This document shows positions 7,524-17,622 of a stretch of 64,000 nt of DNA, one piece after another. The DNA comes from an uncultured Clostridium sp. (lineage in GTDB: Bacteria > Bacillota > Clostridia > TANB77 > CAG-508), in assembly GCA_900554635.1 (NCBI GenBank), contig USHY01000001.1:1-64000 (forward strand), given 5' to 3'. The notes beneath the pieces are model-generated. The model was given only the letters and a program-made list of their open reading frames with translations. It had not been told where the DNA came from and did no database searches. Every line of letters begins with the position of its first letter. The stretch's first letter is position 1. A program made the position numbers and the translations under genes.

Positions 7524-9567
7524 TTACATCTCTATTCGTGTTTTAAACATATTCTTGATTTCATTTTTTAAAACTTCATTTTCCTTTTTTTCAAGTTTTT
7601 TGTCTTCCTGAATTATTTTTGTAGCAATAGTTTGTGCTTCTTTTAAAATTTCCATATCCTGAAATAGGTTTGCAATTTTAAATTCTGGTATTCCATGTTG
7701 TTTTGTTCCAAAAAATTCGCCTGAACCTCTAAGTTCTAAGTCTTTTTCTGATATTTTAAATCCATCATTTGTTTCTACCATTATTTTCATTCTTTCTCTG
7801 GTGTTTTCTCCTTTGCCACTATATTTTAGTATGCAATATGATTTGTATTGACCTCTTCCTACTCTTCCCCTTAATTGGTGTAATGTTGCCAAACCAAATC
7901 GCTCAGCATTTTCTATTACCATTATACTTGCATTTGGAACATCAACGCCTACCTCAATTACTGTTGTTGATACTAAAATATCAATCTTTCCTGATTTGAA
8001 ATTTTGCATAATTTCATCTTTTTCTTTTTGTTTTAATTTTCCATGTAAAACTTCAAGCCTATAGTCTCTAAATGTTTCCTCTTTATATTTTTTCGCAATT
8101 TCAATTACTGATTTTAGGTCCATCTCATCATTTTCTTCTATGAGTGGGCAAACAATATATGCTTGTCTTCCTTCATCTATTTGTTTTTTTACAAAATTAT
8201 TTACTCTTTCTTCTTTTGATTGAGTTACTGCAAAAGTATCTATTTTCTGCCTGTTTGGTGGCAGTTCATCTATAATTGAAATATCAAGGTCTCCATATAA
8301 AATTAGTGCTAATGTTCTTGGAATTGGTGTTGCAGATAGGGCTAAAACATCTGGTGCCAAGCCTTTAGCGCTTAATTTACCTCTTTGCCTTACACCAAAT
8401 CTATGTTGCTCATCTGTTACAACTAATCCTAAATTCTTAAATTCTACATTTTCCTCTAGCAAAGCATGTGTTCCAATTATTACATCTATGTTTCCGTTTT
8501 TTAATTCTTCTAATATTTTTTCTTTTTGTTTTTTAGTAATATTACTTACCAATAGTTCACATCTGATGTTGTATTTTTCAAATAACTTATTAAAATTATC
8601 TAAATGCTGTTTTGCAAGAATTGCTGTTGGTGCCATTATTGCTGCTTGATATCCGTGATTTTACTGCTTTATATGTTGCACACATTGCAACAGCTGTTTT
8701 TCCGCTTCCTACATCACCTTGAAGCAATCGGTTCATTGCAAAATCGCTTTCCATATCTTTATCAATTTCTTCCAAAACTCTAGTTTGAGCTCCTGTAAGT
8801 TTAAACGGAAGGCTATTTATTATATCTACCATTTTTATTTCTTTACTAAATTTTATTCCTTTTTTCTCATTTGAATAATTGCTTTTAAATGTAAGAAGTG
8901 CAAGTTGCATTATTAGTAGTTCTTCGAAAACAAGTCTTTTTCGTGCTTCATTATATTTCTTAAAATCATCTGGGAAGTGAATTTGGTGGATTGCCTCATT
9001 TCTTTTCATTAAGTGAAATTCACTAATTATATACTCTGGCAATGTTTCTGGCAATGTTTCTATTTGTACAAAAGCATTTTCAATTATCTTTCTTAATGTG
9101 TTTTGTGGTAATTCATTAATACTTGGATATATTGGTATGATTCTTCCTGTATTTTTATTTGAATCTTCTTCATCAAATAAAGGTGACATCATTTCAATTT
9201 GATTAATTTTGCGTTTTACTTTACCATAGAATTTATAGGTTTTTCCAACTATAAATTTGTTTTTTAAGTAAAAACAATTAAACCATGTAAGTGTACAAGT
9301 TGCAGTTTCATCTCTTACAACAAGCTTGTATATTGCCATGTTTTTTCTTATTTTTATTTCTGCCATTTTTGAAACACATTTTGCTTCAATTAAGGCTTCT
9401 TCCCCATCTACTAAATCTGCTATTTTTTTGTGTACACCTCTATTTTCGTAGGTTCTTGGGTAATATGTTATGATATCTTCTAATGTGAAAATATTTAATT
9501 TATTTAAGCTTTTTATTCTATTGGGACCAACGCCTTTTATGTATTTAGCATCATTTGATAAATCCAT
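7524..9567 (-). CDS. recG: RecG ATP-dependent DNA helicase, needs one +1 frameshift
   Basis: RecG remodels stalled replication forks and Holliday junctions. The N-terminal wedge (OB) domain is followed by Walker A GDVGSGKTAVA (about residue 282) and the superfamily 2 motifs DEQHRFGV, ALSATPIPRTL and QLRGRVGRG. The frame breaks at CGG 8653-8655 (codon 305) followed by A: zero frame runs into unrelated residues and a stop, while the +1 frame gives KAVKSGYQAAIMAPTAILA, the canonical RecG sequence after Walker A. With the shift the protein is 680 residues, the usual length. The start ATG overlaps the shifted stop of recD2 (TAATG), which implies coupling. It is the last gene of its operon. Confidence 0.9.
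8653..8655 (-). other. CGG +1 shift site 3 (recG)
   Basis: Reading TCA-CGG-A. The +1 frame reads GGA (Gly) in KSGYQAA, just before the MAPTAILA helicase motif. Confidence 0.85.
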
Positions 9568-11800
9568 TATTTTATCTCCCTTAATTTATGCTCTAAGCCG
9601 AGTATTTCTCTTTTTTGTTTCAGTATTTTGTATCATATACTCTAGTACTTTTTTTGTACCTAAAACAATTAATAGTTTTTTTGCTCTTGTAATTCCTGTG
9701 TATAATAAATTTCTTGTAAGTAGCATTGGTGCTGCTTGTGGCAAGCACATAATTACAACATCAAATTCGCTTCCTTGTGATTTGTGAATTGTAATTGAAT
9801 AGCTGTGTTCAAGCTGTTCAAGTTCACTATATTCATACCATGCCGTTTTTTCATCATCAAATTTTATTTCAATTTGTTTTGTTACATCATCAATTTTCTT
9901 GATTGTTCCAAGCTCACCATTAAATATTCCTGTTCCATCTTCTTTGTGATTTTTTTCCCAATATATGTCATAATTATTTTTTACTTGCATTACTCTATCA
10001 CCTTCAAGAAATACACGATCTCCATGCTTTTTTTGTGGTATTTCTTTTATATTATTTTTCCCATTTAGTGATGGATTTAGTGCATTTTGAAGTTCTATAT
10101 TTAGTTCTTTTGTGCCAAGTTTTCCTTTTTTGGTTGGTGTTAGTACTTGGATATCCCTGAAAAAATCATAATTTCCAAACTTTTTTAATCTACCTGTACA
10201 AAGTGATATTACATCTTCAAGCATTTTATTTTGTGTTGGTTCATTAAGAAAATAAAAATCCTGCAATTTTTCTTTTAGTTCTTCTTTTGGTATTTCTAAA
10301 AAATTTTCTCCATTATTTACTTTATGTGCATTTGTTATTATCTGACTTTTTGCAGCTTGCCTAAATATTTCGTTTAGTTCTATTGTTTCAACAGTTTCTG
10401 AGTTTATAATATCTTTTAAAACATTTCCTGGACCTACTGATGGCAATTGGTTTACATCTCCAACTAGTACTAGTTTTGTTCCCATATATAAACCTTTTAA
10501 AATGTAGTTCATTAAAAATACATCTACCATAGACATTTCATCTATTATCAAAACATCTGTATCTATCGGTTCTATTGCATAATCTACTCTCTCCATACCT
10601 AAAGATTCTTCTACTTTTCCTAGGCACAAAAGTCTGTGTATAGTTGTGGCATCTTCCCCTGTTGTTTCGCTCATTCTTTTTGCTGCTCTTCCTGTTGGTG
10701 CACAAAGTACAACCTTTTTGTTTTCTTTTTTATAAAGCTCAATAATAAATTTAATAATTGTTGTTTTTCCTGTACCTGGTCCACCGGTAATTACACACAC
10801 ATTATTGTCGTTTACAACTTTTATGGTTTCTTTTTGTTTTTCAGATAAAGTAATATCTATGTGTTTTTCTTCTTCTTTAAATTTTTTATCAAAATCTTTT
10901 ATTTTCTTTATATTTTTTGATTTATTAAGTATTGAAATTCTTTGTGCAATGTTTCTTTCACAAACATAAAATGAGTTTAAATATACCCATTCTATTTCTT
11001 CAACATTTTCTATTTCTATTTTTGCTCTTGCTTTTAAATTTATTAGTGCTGTTTCTATTTCGCTTGTTGTTGTTCCAAGAAGTGCTTGAACATATTTTAT
11101 CAGGTTTTGTTTTTCTACACATGTATTTCCATTGTTTGAAGCAATGGCTAAACTATATGTTATTGCACTTTCAATTCTCTTTTCATCATTTGAAGCAATT
11201 CCTATTTCTAAAGCCATTTGGTCAATTTTTTTAAAGTCTACTCCATAAGTAATATCAAGCAGCATATATGGGTTTGCTTCAATTTCTGCTATTGCATCTT
11301 TTCCATAAGCTTCATAAACTTTTTTGCAATTTGATGCTGATATTCCGGAATTTTTCTAAAAAACCTACTATCTCCCATAATCCCCATTTTTCGCTAAATT
11401 CTTCACAAATTGTTATTGCCTTATTGTTATTTATTCCTTTAACTGTGGCAAGTTTTTCTGGTTCATATCTTAAAACATGAACTGTTTCTTCTCCAAATTT
11501 ATTTATAATCTTTTTAGCTGTTGCTGGTCCAATTCCTGTAATTATTCCTCCAGATAAGTATCTTTCTAAAGCATCTAATGTTTCTGGCATTATTTTTTCA
11601 AATGTCTCAACTTTAAATTGTCTACCATAATCTGGATGAGTAACATATTTTCCAACAACCTTTAGACTGTCGCCATTGTTTATAAAAGGCAAATAACCTG
11701 TTATAACTGTGGTTTCATCTTCAGTCTTAAACTCTGCTACCATATATCCATTTGTTTCATTTTCATAAATTATATCCGTAATTTGTCCTTTTATTTCCAA
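9567..11800 (-). CDS. recD2: RecD2-type helicase, needs two +1 frameshifts
   Basis: This is a superfamily 1B 5'-3' DNA helicase (RecD2/YrrC) acting in repair. The N-terminal OB and helix-hairpin-helix region (GIGPATAKKIINKFG) is in one frame and the motor domain (Walker A TGGPGTGKTT, LIIDEMSMVD, TIHKSQGSEFD) in another. They join at CGG 11345-11347 (codon 152), giving LEKFGISASNCKKVYEAYG, which fits the family. A second in-frame CGG (9598-9600, codon 734) precedes a short RLRA ending; the +1 frame gives GLEHKLREIK and stops at TAA 9567-9569, overlapping the recG ATG as TAATG. With both shifts it has 743 residues. The start is TTG 11800 after AAAGGAG. Confidence 0.88.
9598..9600 (-). other. 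CGG +1 shift site 5 (recD2 C-terminus)
   Basis: Reading ACT-CGG-C, the only case followed by C. Zero frame gives RLRA and a stop. The +1 frame gives GGC (Gly) and a stop that overlaps the recG start as TAATG. Confidence 0.65.
11345..11347 (-). other. CGG +1 shift site 4 (recD2 internal)
   Basis: Reading TTC-CGG-A. The +1 frame reads GGA (Gly) in KFGISAS; zero frame stops about ten residues later. Confidence 0.85.
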
Positions 11801-11816
11801 AATGTACTCCTTTTGC

Positions 11817-12850
11817 TTATATTTCTATATATTCATGTGCACATGCTCTGATTAATCTGTTCATTATTGCAAGTCCTAAGCCTGTTGTTTCTACTCCCTC
11901 TATTATAATTAAATCTGCATTATATGTATCTGCTTTTCTTAAGAAGGCAAAAATGTTGTGGCTTATTTCCTCTAAGGTGTTTCCAAAAGCAAGTTTATGT
12001 TCTACATTATATTTTTCTTTGTTTCCGTGTTCTGCATAAGATTACTGTATTTTTATTTTTAGCAAGTTCATTTATTTTGTTTACCATTTTTTCATTATCC
12101 TTGCTATATACTAAAATACTCTTTGTTTGTGGTGCATAGTGTTTATATTTTATTCCTGGAGACATTACTTTTTCTCCTTCTTTATATTCTCCAAGAATTT
12201 GTTTTTCTATATAGACTGGTATTCCTAAAGCTTGTATATTTTCTGGTGTGATTTTTCCGTGGTCTTAATATGTGTACGACACCATCTACAACTCTAATTA
12301 CTGTTGATTCTACACCTATATCAACCTTTCCACCATCTATTACATATTCCACTTTTCCATCTAGCTCATCTATTATATCTTCAACTTGTGTACCACTTGG
12401 TTTGCCTGATATATTTGCACTTGGAGCCGCTATTGGACAATTTGAATACTCTATTAGTTTTCGTGCAATTCCATCGCTTGGCATTCTTATTGCAACAGTA
12501 TCTAGTCCACCTGTTATGATATCTGGAACTATTGGTTTCTTTTTAAAAACTATAGTTAGTGGGCCTGGCCAGAAATTTTTTATAAGTTTTTGCTCAATAT
12601 CTCCAACTTCTGTTACAAGCTCTTGAAGCATGTCAATATTTGCAATATGAGCAATTAGCGGATTATCGCTTGCTCTTCCTTTTGCTATGTATATTTTTTT
12701 CACAGCTTCAACATCTAAAGCATTTGCTCCTAATCCATAAACTGTTTCTGTTGGAAATAATACAAGTTTTCCTTGTTTTATTGCCTCTGCAGGTGCCTTT
12801 AGTTCTTCATAATTTTTATTATTTTTAAAGTCTATATATTTTGATTTCAT
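11817..12850 (-). CDS. sua5/ywlC: Threonylcarbamoyl-AMP synthase, needs two +1 frameshifts
   Basis: This enzyme makes threonylcarbamoyl-AMP from Thr, bicarbonate and ATP for the t6A37 modification of ANN-decoding tRNAs; it is essential or nearly so in many bacteria. The YrdC domain is clear (LVFPTETVYGLGANA, KGRASDNPLIAHI, CPIAAPSANISGKPSGT). Its end and the Sua5 domain become continuous only by skipping C at CGG 12257-12259 (codon 198, ILRPGKITPENIQ) and again at CGG 12025-12027 (codon 275, ILCRTGNKEKYN). The last segment contains GVETTGLGLAIMNRLIRA, the typical Sua5 end. The result is 343 residues, equal to full-length YwlC. Two shifts in one likely essential gene argue that shifting is efficient. 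Confidence 0.9.
12025..12027 (-). other. CGG +1 shift site 7 (sua5, second)
   Basis: Reading ACA-CGG-A. The +1 frame reads GGA (Gly) and leads into the rest of the Sua5 domain, ending at 11817. Confidence 0.85.
12257..12259 (-). other. CGG +1 shift site 6 (sua5, first)
   Basis: Reading CCA-CGG-A. The +1 frame reads GGA (Gly) in HILRPGKIT, a strongly conserved RPG turn at the end of the YrdC domain. Confidence 0.87.
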
Positions 12851-12859
12851 TTTTTCCCT

Positions 12860-13915
12860 CTAATCATCTAAAAATTCTTTATATGTTTTTATAATATTAA
12901 CTTTGAAATCTCCTGGTTTAATATTGAAATTCTGCTTTGGTCTAACTTCTACTTCATATAATTCTTTTAATTTTTGTATGTTCTCTTTTTTATGACCAAT
13001 TACATTATTAATGTTTTCAGGATTTACCTCAATTTCTATTTCTGCAACTTTTGTATTAACTTTTTTAATTGCATTTAATATTTTATCATACCAAATGCTA
13101 TCCTCTACAAGTTGTCCAAAAGCTTCATGATATGGGCCTGCAACAACTTCACTACTTACATTTTCTGGGTTTGATATAATATCTGTGTTTTGAAGTCCCA
13201 TTCTAATTACTGTAATTTTCTTTTTGTCAAAGAAATAATATAATTCTTTGCATCTTTCCACAGCTTGCTCAAGTGTTATTGGATGATACTCTCCTTTTGC
13301 AAACTCTGTTTCAAGTTCTGTTCTTTTAATAACTAAAACTGGGTAAATTCTAATAATTTTTGGTTTTAGCTTTGCAAGTTCTTTTGCTGTATTCATTTCA
13401 TCTATCCAAGTACTATCTGGCAGACCAACCATCATTTGATGGCCTAAAGTAAAGCCATGTCTTCTAATTAATTTAGATGCTTTTTTCACATCTTCAAAGG
13501 TATGCCCTCTTTTTGCCCTTTTTAGGATATAATCATTTGCTGACTGAACTCCAAGTTCAATTGTTTTTACTCCATATTTTTTTAATAGTTTTAGCTCATT
13601 TTTATCTATATAATCTGGCCTTGTAGACACTCGTATTCCATCAACTTTTTTTTCTTTTACATATTTATATGCAATTTTTAATAATTTTTCTTGGAGTTCA
13701 ATGTCTATTCCTGTAAAACTTCCACCAAAGAATGCTATTTCAGTATATAAGTTTTCATCTTTAAAACTATTTAAAAACTCCTGAATTGTTTTTTCAACTT
13801 CTTCTTCTGTTACCTGTTTCATCTGCCCACTAATGCTTTTTTGATTGCAGAAAATACAATCATTTGGGCACCCTAAATGTGGAACAAATATTGGAATTAT
13901 GTATTGTTTTGACAT
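12860..13915 (-). CDS. Elp3-like radical SAM protein
   Basis: The protein has 351 residues and an N-terminal radical SAM domain with the cluster motif CPNDCIFCNQ (CxxxCxxC form, residues about 16-25), followed by AFFGGSFTGID and ELGVQSAND. It resembles the Elp3/oxygen-independent class and is commonly found upstream or downstream of rnc in Clostridia. It lacks the acetyltransferase domain of true Elp3. A role in tRNA modification is possible, and the neighbour sua5 is also a tRNA modification enzyme, but no substrate is known. The start ATG 13915 follows GAGGTAG. Confidence 0.8.
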   Translation of the reverse strand: MSKQYIIPIFVPHLGCPNDCIFCNQKSISGQMKQVTEEEVEKTIQEFLNSFKDENLYTEIAFFGGSFTGIDIELQEKLLKIAYKYVKEKKVDGIRVSTRPDYIDKNELKLLKKYGVKTIELGVQSANDYILKRAKRGHTFEDVKKASKLIRRHGFTLGHQMMVGLPDSTWIDEMNTAKELAKLKPKIIRIYPVLVIKRTELETEFAKGEYHPITLEQAVERCKELYYFFDKKKITVIRMGLQNTDIISNPENVSSEVVAGPYHEAFGQLVEDSIWYDKILNAIKKVNTKVAEIEIEVNPENINNVIGHKKENIQKLKELYEVEVRPKQNFNIKPGDFKVNIIKTYKEFLDD

Positions 13916-13934
13916 TTTCTACCTCCATTTAATT

Positions 13935-14603
13935 TTATTTTTCTAAAGCTACTCTTGCTGCCTCCATTTCAGCTTGCTTTTTAGTATTTCCTTGTCCTAC
14001 TGCTAGTTGCTTGCCATTGCATTTCACTTCTGCTACAAAGGTTTTATCATGGTCTGGTCCTTCTTCTTTTATTATTGAATACTCAATATGGACAGTACCA
14101 TGCTTTTGAAGCTTTTCTTGCAATACTGTTTTATAATCTTTTTGCCCAACACTTTTACTTGCTTGTTCTATTGCTTCTTTTAAATTATCAAGAATAAACT
14201 TTTTAGCTTCTTCCAATCCTGAATCTAAAAATATTGCTGCAATAACCGCTTCTACACTATCTGCTAATATTGCTTTTTTATGGTTTCCACCACTTATTTT
14301 TTCACCTTTTCCAAGATATAATAAATCATCAAAATGATATTTTAATGCAACTTGGTGCAAACTTTCCTCACAAACTACTGTTGCTCTAACTTTAGTCATT
14401 TCCCCTTCTTTTAGTTTTTTATAGTTTGCATATAGGTAATCACTTACTACAAATTCTAGTATGGCATCTCCTAAAAATTCTAGTTTTTCATTGCTACTTA
14501 TTTTTCTTTCATTTGCATAAGATGTGTGTGTAAATGCTGTTTTTAATAATTCAATGTTTTTAAAATCATATCCTATTTTTAATTCAAAATCTTCCAAAAT
14601 CAA
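13935..14603 (-). CDS. rnc: Ribonuclease III
   Basis: RNase III cuts double-stranded RNA, including rRNA precursors. The catalytic domain shows the signature NEKLEFLGDAILEF (about residues 38-51), with the metal-binding Glu/Asp residues, and LADSVEAVIAAIFLDSG near residue 115. A double-stranded RNA binding domain fills residues about 155-222, ending in KKQAEMEAARVAL. The length of 222 is normal. There is no ATG; TTG at 14603 or TTG at 14597 serves as start after AAGGAGAG, with the second better spaced. It follows thiN by 8 bases, in the same operon. Confidence 0.93.
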   Translation of the reverse strand: MILEDFELKIGYDFKNIELLKTAFTHTSYANERKISSNEKLEFLGDAILEFVVSDYLYANYKKLKEGEMTKVRATVVCEESLHQVALKYHFDDLLYLGKGEKISGGNHKKAILADSVEAVIAAIFLDSGLEEAKKFILDNLKEAIEQASKSVGQKDYKTVLQEKLQKHGTVHIEYSIIKEEGPDHDKTFVAEVKCNGKQLAVGQGNTKKQAEMEAARVALEK

Positions 14604-14611
14604 TTCTCTCC

Positions 14612-15253
14612 TTAATCTTTAGACTTTATAACTACTAAAATACCTGTTTTTATTGATATTTTTGCTTCTTTGTCTATCTGTTCATTGCTTACTCCCAAGC
14701 TATCTCCAATGCTTAGAGTATAATCATTTATTATATATTTCATTCCCTCTATCGTAATTCCTGTTACATTTGTCGTAAGTGGTATTATTGATACATATTT
14801 ATAATTATCATCTTTTTTTATTATAATTTCTTTATCAATTAATTCTATTTCGTTCTTTTCGTTTACTATCTTGGCTTTTATGTTTTTGTCTAGCGCTTGT
14901 TTTAATATGTGAATATTTGCCATTGTATGGTCTAGCCTTGTTCCTATTGCTCCTAGGATTGTTATTTCAGTGCTTTTAATTTCCAGTGCCAAGTCAATAG
15001 CTGAATGTGTATCTGTTAGGTCTTTTTCTGGATTTAGTTTTATTATTTTTATATTTTGCGTCTTATACTTTTCTAAGATTTTTGTATTTACTGAATCAAA
15101 ATCGCCTAGAATATATTGTGGCTCTAGCTTTAAATAGTCTATTGTTTCAAGTCCTTTATCAACAGCTATTATTATATCATATTTATTTGATTTTAGATAT
15201 TTTTTTGCAAAATTTTTGTTAATTTTACCACCTGTTATTATTAATGTTTTCAT
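14612..15253 (-). CDS. thiN: Thiamine pyrophosphokinase
   Basis: This enzyme transfers pyrophosphate from ATP to thiamine, giving thiamine diphosphate. The 213-residue length and the motifs LGDFDSVN (about residues 49-56), DLTDTHSAIDLAL and GAIGTRLDHTMANIHIL are diagnostic. It is the first gene of the run thiN-rnc-radical SAM-sua5-recD2-recG. The ATG at 15253 follows AGGAGGAAAA, just past the terminator of pta-ackA. Confidence 0.92.
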   Translation of the reverse strand: MKTLIITGGKINKNFAKKYLKSNKYDIIIAVDKGLETIDYLKLEPQYILGDFDSVNTKILEKYKTQNIKIIKLNPEKDLTDTHSAIDLALEIKSTEITILGAIGTRLDHTMANIHILKQALDKNIKAKIVNEKNEIELIDKEIIIKKDDNYKYVSIIPLTTNVTGITIEGMKYIINDYTLSIGDSLGVSNEQIDKEAKISIKTGILVVIKSKD

Positions 15254-15270
15254 TTTTCCTCCTAGAAAAT

Positions 15271-15301
15271 AGGAACGACTTTTAATTTTAGTCGTTCCTT
15301 T
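15271..15301 (-). terminator. Terminator after ackA
   Basis: An AGGAACGACT stem pairs with AGTCGTTCCT around an A/T loop, between ackA and thiN, with T-rich flanks. Confidence 0.75.
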
Positions 15302-15312
15302 GGTATATCTTA

Positions 15313-16515
15313 TTATTTTTCAATTGCTTCCATTGTTTCTTTTGCAATCTCAAGTTCTTCGTTTGTAGGAATTACATACATTGGTATTTTAGATTCTGGT
15401 TTGCTTATAATTCCTTCATATTGTTCATCATCATTGTGTGAACTATCGAATACAATTCCTAGTTGTTCTAGTCCTGCAACGCATCTATCTAATACATCTG
15501 GGTTGTGTTCTCCAATTCCACCTTCAAATATAATTGCATCTACTCTTCCTAATGCAGCCATGTATGAACCTATATATTTTTTTACTCTATATGCAAACAT
15601 ATCTATTGCAAGTTCAGCTCTTTTATCTCCTTTTGCTGCAAGTACCTTTAAGTCTCTTACATCTCCTGTTTCTCCTGAGATTCCTAGTAATCCTGATTTT
15701 TTGTTTAGTATTGTCATCATTTCTTTTATATCAATATTTTCTTTTCTCATAACAAATTCTAGGATTGCTGGGTCTAGGTCTCCTGATCTTGTTCCCATGA
15801 TTAAACCTTCAAGTGGTGTTAATCCCATTGATGTATCTATACATACTCCACCTTTAATAGCAGCAATACTTGAGCCATTTCCTAAGTGGCAAGAGATAAT
15901 GTTTATGTCTTCTTTTTTCTTTCCTAATACTTTTGCAGCTTCTTCTGCTATAAATTTATGTGAGCTACCATGTGCACCATATCTTTTTATTGCGTATTTC
16001 TCATAATATTCATAAGGAATAGCATAAAGTGAAGCATATTCTGGTATTGTTGTATGGAAAGATGTATCAAATACTAATACTTCTGGTGTATTTGGCATTA
16101 TCTTTTTGCACGCATTTATTCCTTGCAAGTGTGCTGGGTTATGAAGTGGTGCATATTCAATTGATGTGTTATATTCTTCTAACACTTTATCTGTTACTAC
16201 TGTTGTTTTGGTAAAGTTTGGACCACCATGTACTATTCTGTGACCAATTGCATCTATTTCATCAACGCTTTTGATTACACCTTTTTCTGGGTCTAATAAA
16301 TATTTCATAACTAATTCAAAAGCTACTGTATGGTTTGGTAATTCTACCTCATCTCTTGTTTTCTTACCATCTTTTTTGTATTCAATAAATGGTTTATCTA
16401 TTGATTTTACACCGATTCTGTCACATCTTCCTGATGCTAACACATTGTCATTTTTCATATCGATTAATTGATATTTTAATGATGAACTTCCACAATTTAC
16501 TACTAATATTTTCAT
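15313..16515 (-). CDS. ackA: Acetate kinase
   Basis: AckA converts acetyl phosphate and ADP to acetate and ATP in fermentation. It has 400 residues with the ASKHA-fold signatures NCGSSSLKYQLI at the N-terminus, VFDTSFHTT, SCHLGNGSSIAAI, and GTRSGDLDP. It lies 27 bases downstream of pta, so the two genes form the acetate-producing unit. The start ATG 16515 follows an AAGGAG site. No in-frame CGG occurs. Confidence 0.97.
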   Translation of the reverse strand: MKILVVNCGSSSLKYQLIDMKNDNVLASGRCDRIGVKSIDKPFIEYKKDGKKTRDEVELPNHTVAFELVMKYLLDPEKGVIKSVDEIDAIGHRIVHGGPNFTKTTVVTDKVLEEYNTSIEYAPLHNPAHLQGINACKKIMPNTPEVLVFDTSFHTTIPEYASLYAIPYEYYEKYAIKRYGAHGSSHKFIAEEAAKVLGKKKEDINIISCHLGNGSSIAAIKGGVCIDTSMGLTPLEGLIMGTRSGDLDPAILEFVMRKENIDIKEMMTILNKKSGLLGISGETGDVRDLKVLAAKGDKRAELAIDMFAYRVKKYIGSYMAALGRVDAIIFEGGIGEHNPDVLDRCVAGLEQLGIVFDSSHNDDEQYEGIISKPESKIPMYVIPTNEELEIAKETMEAIEK

Positions 16516-16542
16516 TTCTAACTCCTTTTCAAATCCTTAAAA

Positions 16543-17541
16543 TTAATTTTGTGCTGCTTGAACTGCTGTTATTGCAACAACTCCAACTATATCATCTGCT
16601 TTGCAACCTCTTGATAAATCATTTACTGGTTTTGCCATTCCTTGGCATACTGGTCCATAAGCTTCAGCTTTTGCTAGTCTTTCAACAAGTTTATATCCAA
16701 TATTTCCTGCATTTAAGTCTGGGAATATTATTGTGTTTGCTTTTCCAGCTACATTACTTCCTGGTGCTTTGCTTGCTCCAACTGTTGGAACTAAAGCTGC
16801 ATCTAATTGCATTTCTCCATCTAAAACTAGTTCTGGTGCTTTTTCTTTTGCAAGTTTTGTTGCTTCTTGAACTTTACTTACATCTTCTGATTTTGCACTT
16901 CCATAAGTTGAATATGAAAGCATTGCAATTCGTGGTTCTTTTCCTATAATTTGTTTGAAGCTTTCTGCTGTTGAAATTGCAATTTCTGATAGTTCCTCAC
17001 TATTTGGTTTTGGATTTAGTGCACAGTCTGAGAACATAAATACACCGTTTTCTCCATATTCACAATTTGGAACAACCATTACATTAAATGTTGAAACTAA
17101 CTTTGTTCCTGGTTTTGTTTTTAATATTTGAAGTGCAGGTCTTAATGTATCTGCTGTAGAATGTGCAGCTCCTGATACTAATCCATCTGCTTCTTCTTTT
17201 TTAACCATCATCATTCCAAAAAATACTGGATCTAATAGTTTTTGCTTAGCCTCTTCAATTGTCATTCCTTTAGCTTTTCTTAACTCGTAAAAACTCTCTA
17301 CATATTCATCATATTTTTCAGAAGTTTTTGGGTCTACTATATTTGCTTTTGATATATCTAAATTATTTTCTTCTGCAATTTTTTTAACTTCTTCTTCATT
17401 ACCTATTAATACTACTTTTGCAAAACCTTCTTCACATATTTTATGAACTGCTGTTAACGTTCTTAAATCTGTTGCTTCTGGTAATACTATAGTTTTAATA
17501 TCTTTTCTTGCTCTGTTTTTAATTTCTTCAATAAAATTCAT
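16543..17541 (-). CDS. pta: Phosphate acetyltransferase
   Basis: Pta converts acetyl-CoA and phosphate to acetyl phosphate, which AckA then uses. The 332-residue single-domain form starts MNFIEEIKNRARKD and contains VLPEATDLRTL, GLVSGAAHSTADTLRPAL and FPDLNAGNIGYKL. The ATG at 17541 follows AGGAGGAGAAAT. A frame open to 17595 is rejected as the start because no ribosome binding site precedes it. It is preceded by the terminator of the large surface protein gene. Confidence 0.96.
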   Translation of the reverse strand: MNFIEEIKNRARKDIKTIVLPEATDLRTLTAVHKICEEGFAKVVLIGNEEEVKKIAEENNLDISKANIVDPKTSEKYDEYVESFYELRKAKGMTIEEAKQKLLDPVFFGMMMVKKEEADGLVSGAAHSTADTLRPALQILKTKPGTKLVSTFNVMVVPNCEYGENGVFMFSDCALNPKPNSEELSEIAISTAESFKQIIGKEPRIAMLSYSTYGSAKSEDVSKVQEATKLAKEKAPELVLDGEMQLDAALVPTVGASKAPGSNVAGKANTIIFPDLNAGNIGYKLVERLAKAEAYGPVCQGMAKPVNDLSRGCKADDIVGVVAITAVQAAQN

Positions 17542-17576
17542 ATTTCTCCTCCTTATCAACTTTATTATTATATAAC

Positions 17577-17613
17577 AAAAAAGCCTAAAATTCAATATTT
17601 TAGGCTTTTTTTG
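17577..17613 (-). terminator. Terminator after the large surface protein gene
   Basis: A long stem (AAAAAGCCTAAAAT with its complement) is flanked by A and T runs, between the surface protein stop and the pta ribosome binding site. Confidence 0.85.
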
Positions 17614-17622
17614 TTTTATTTT

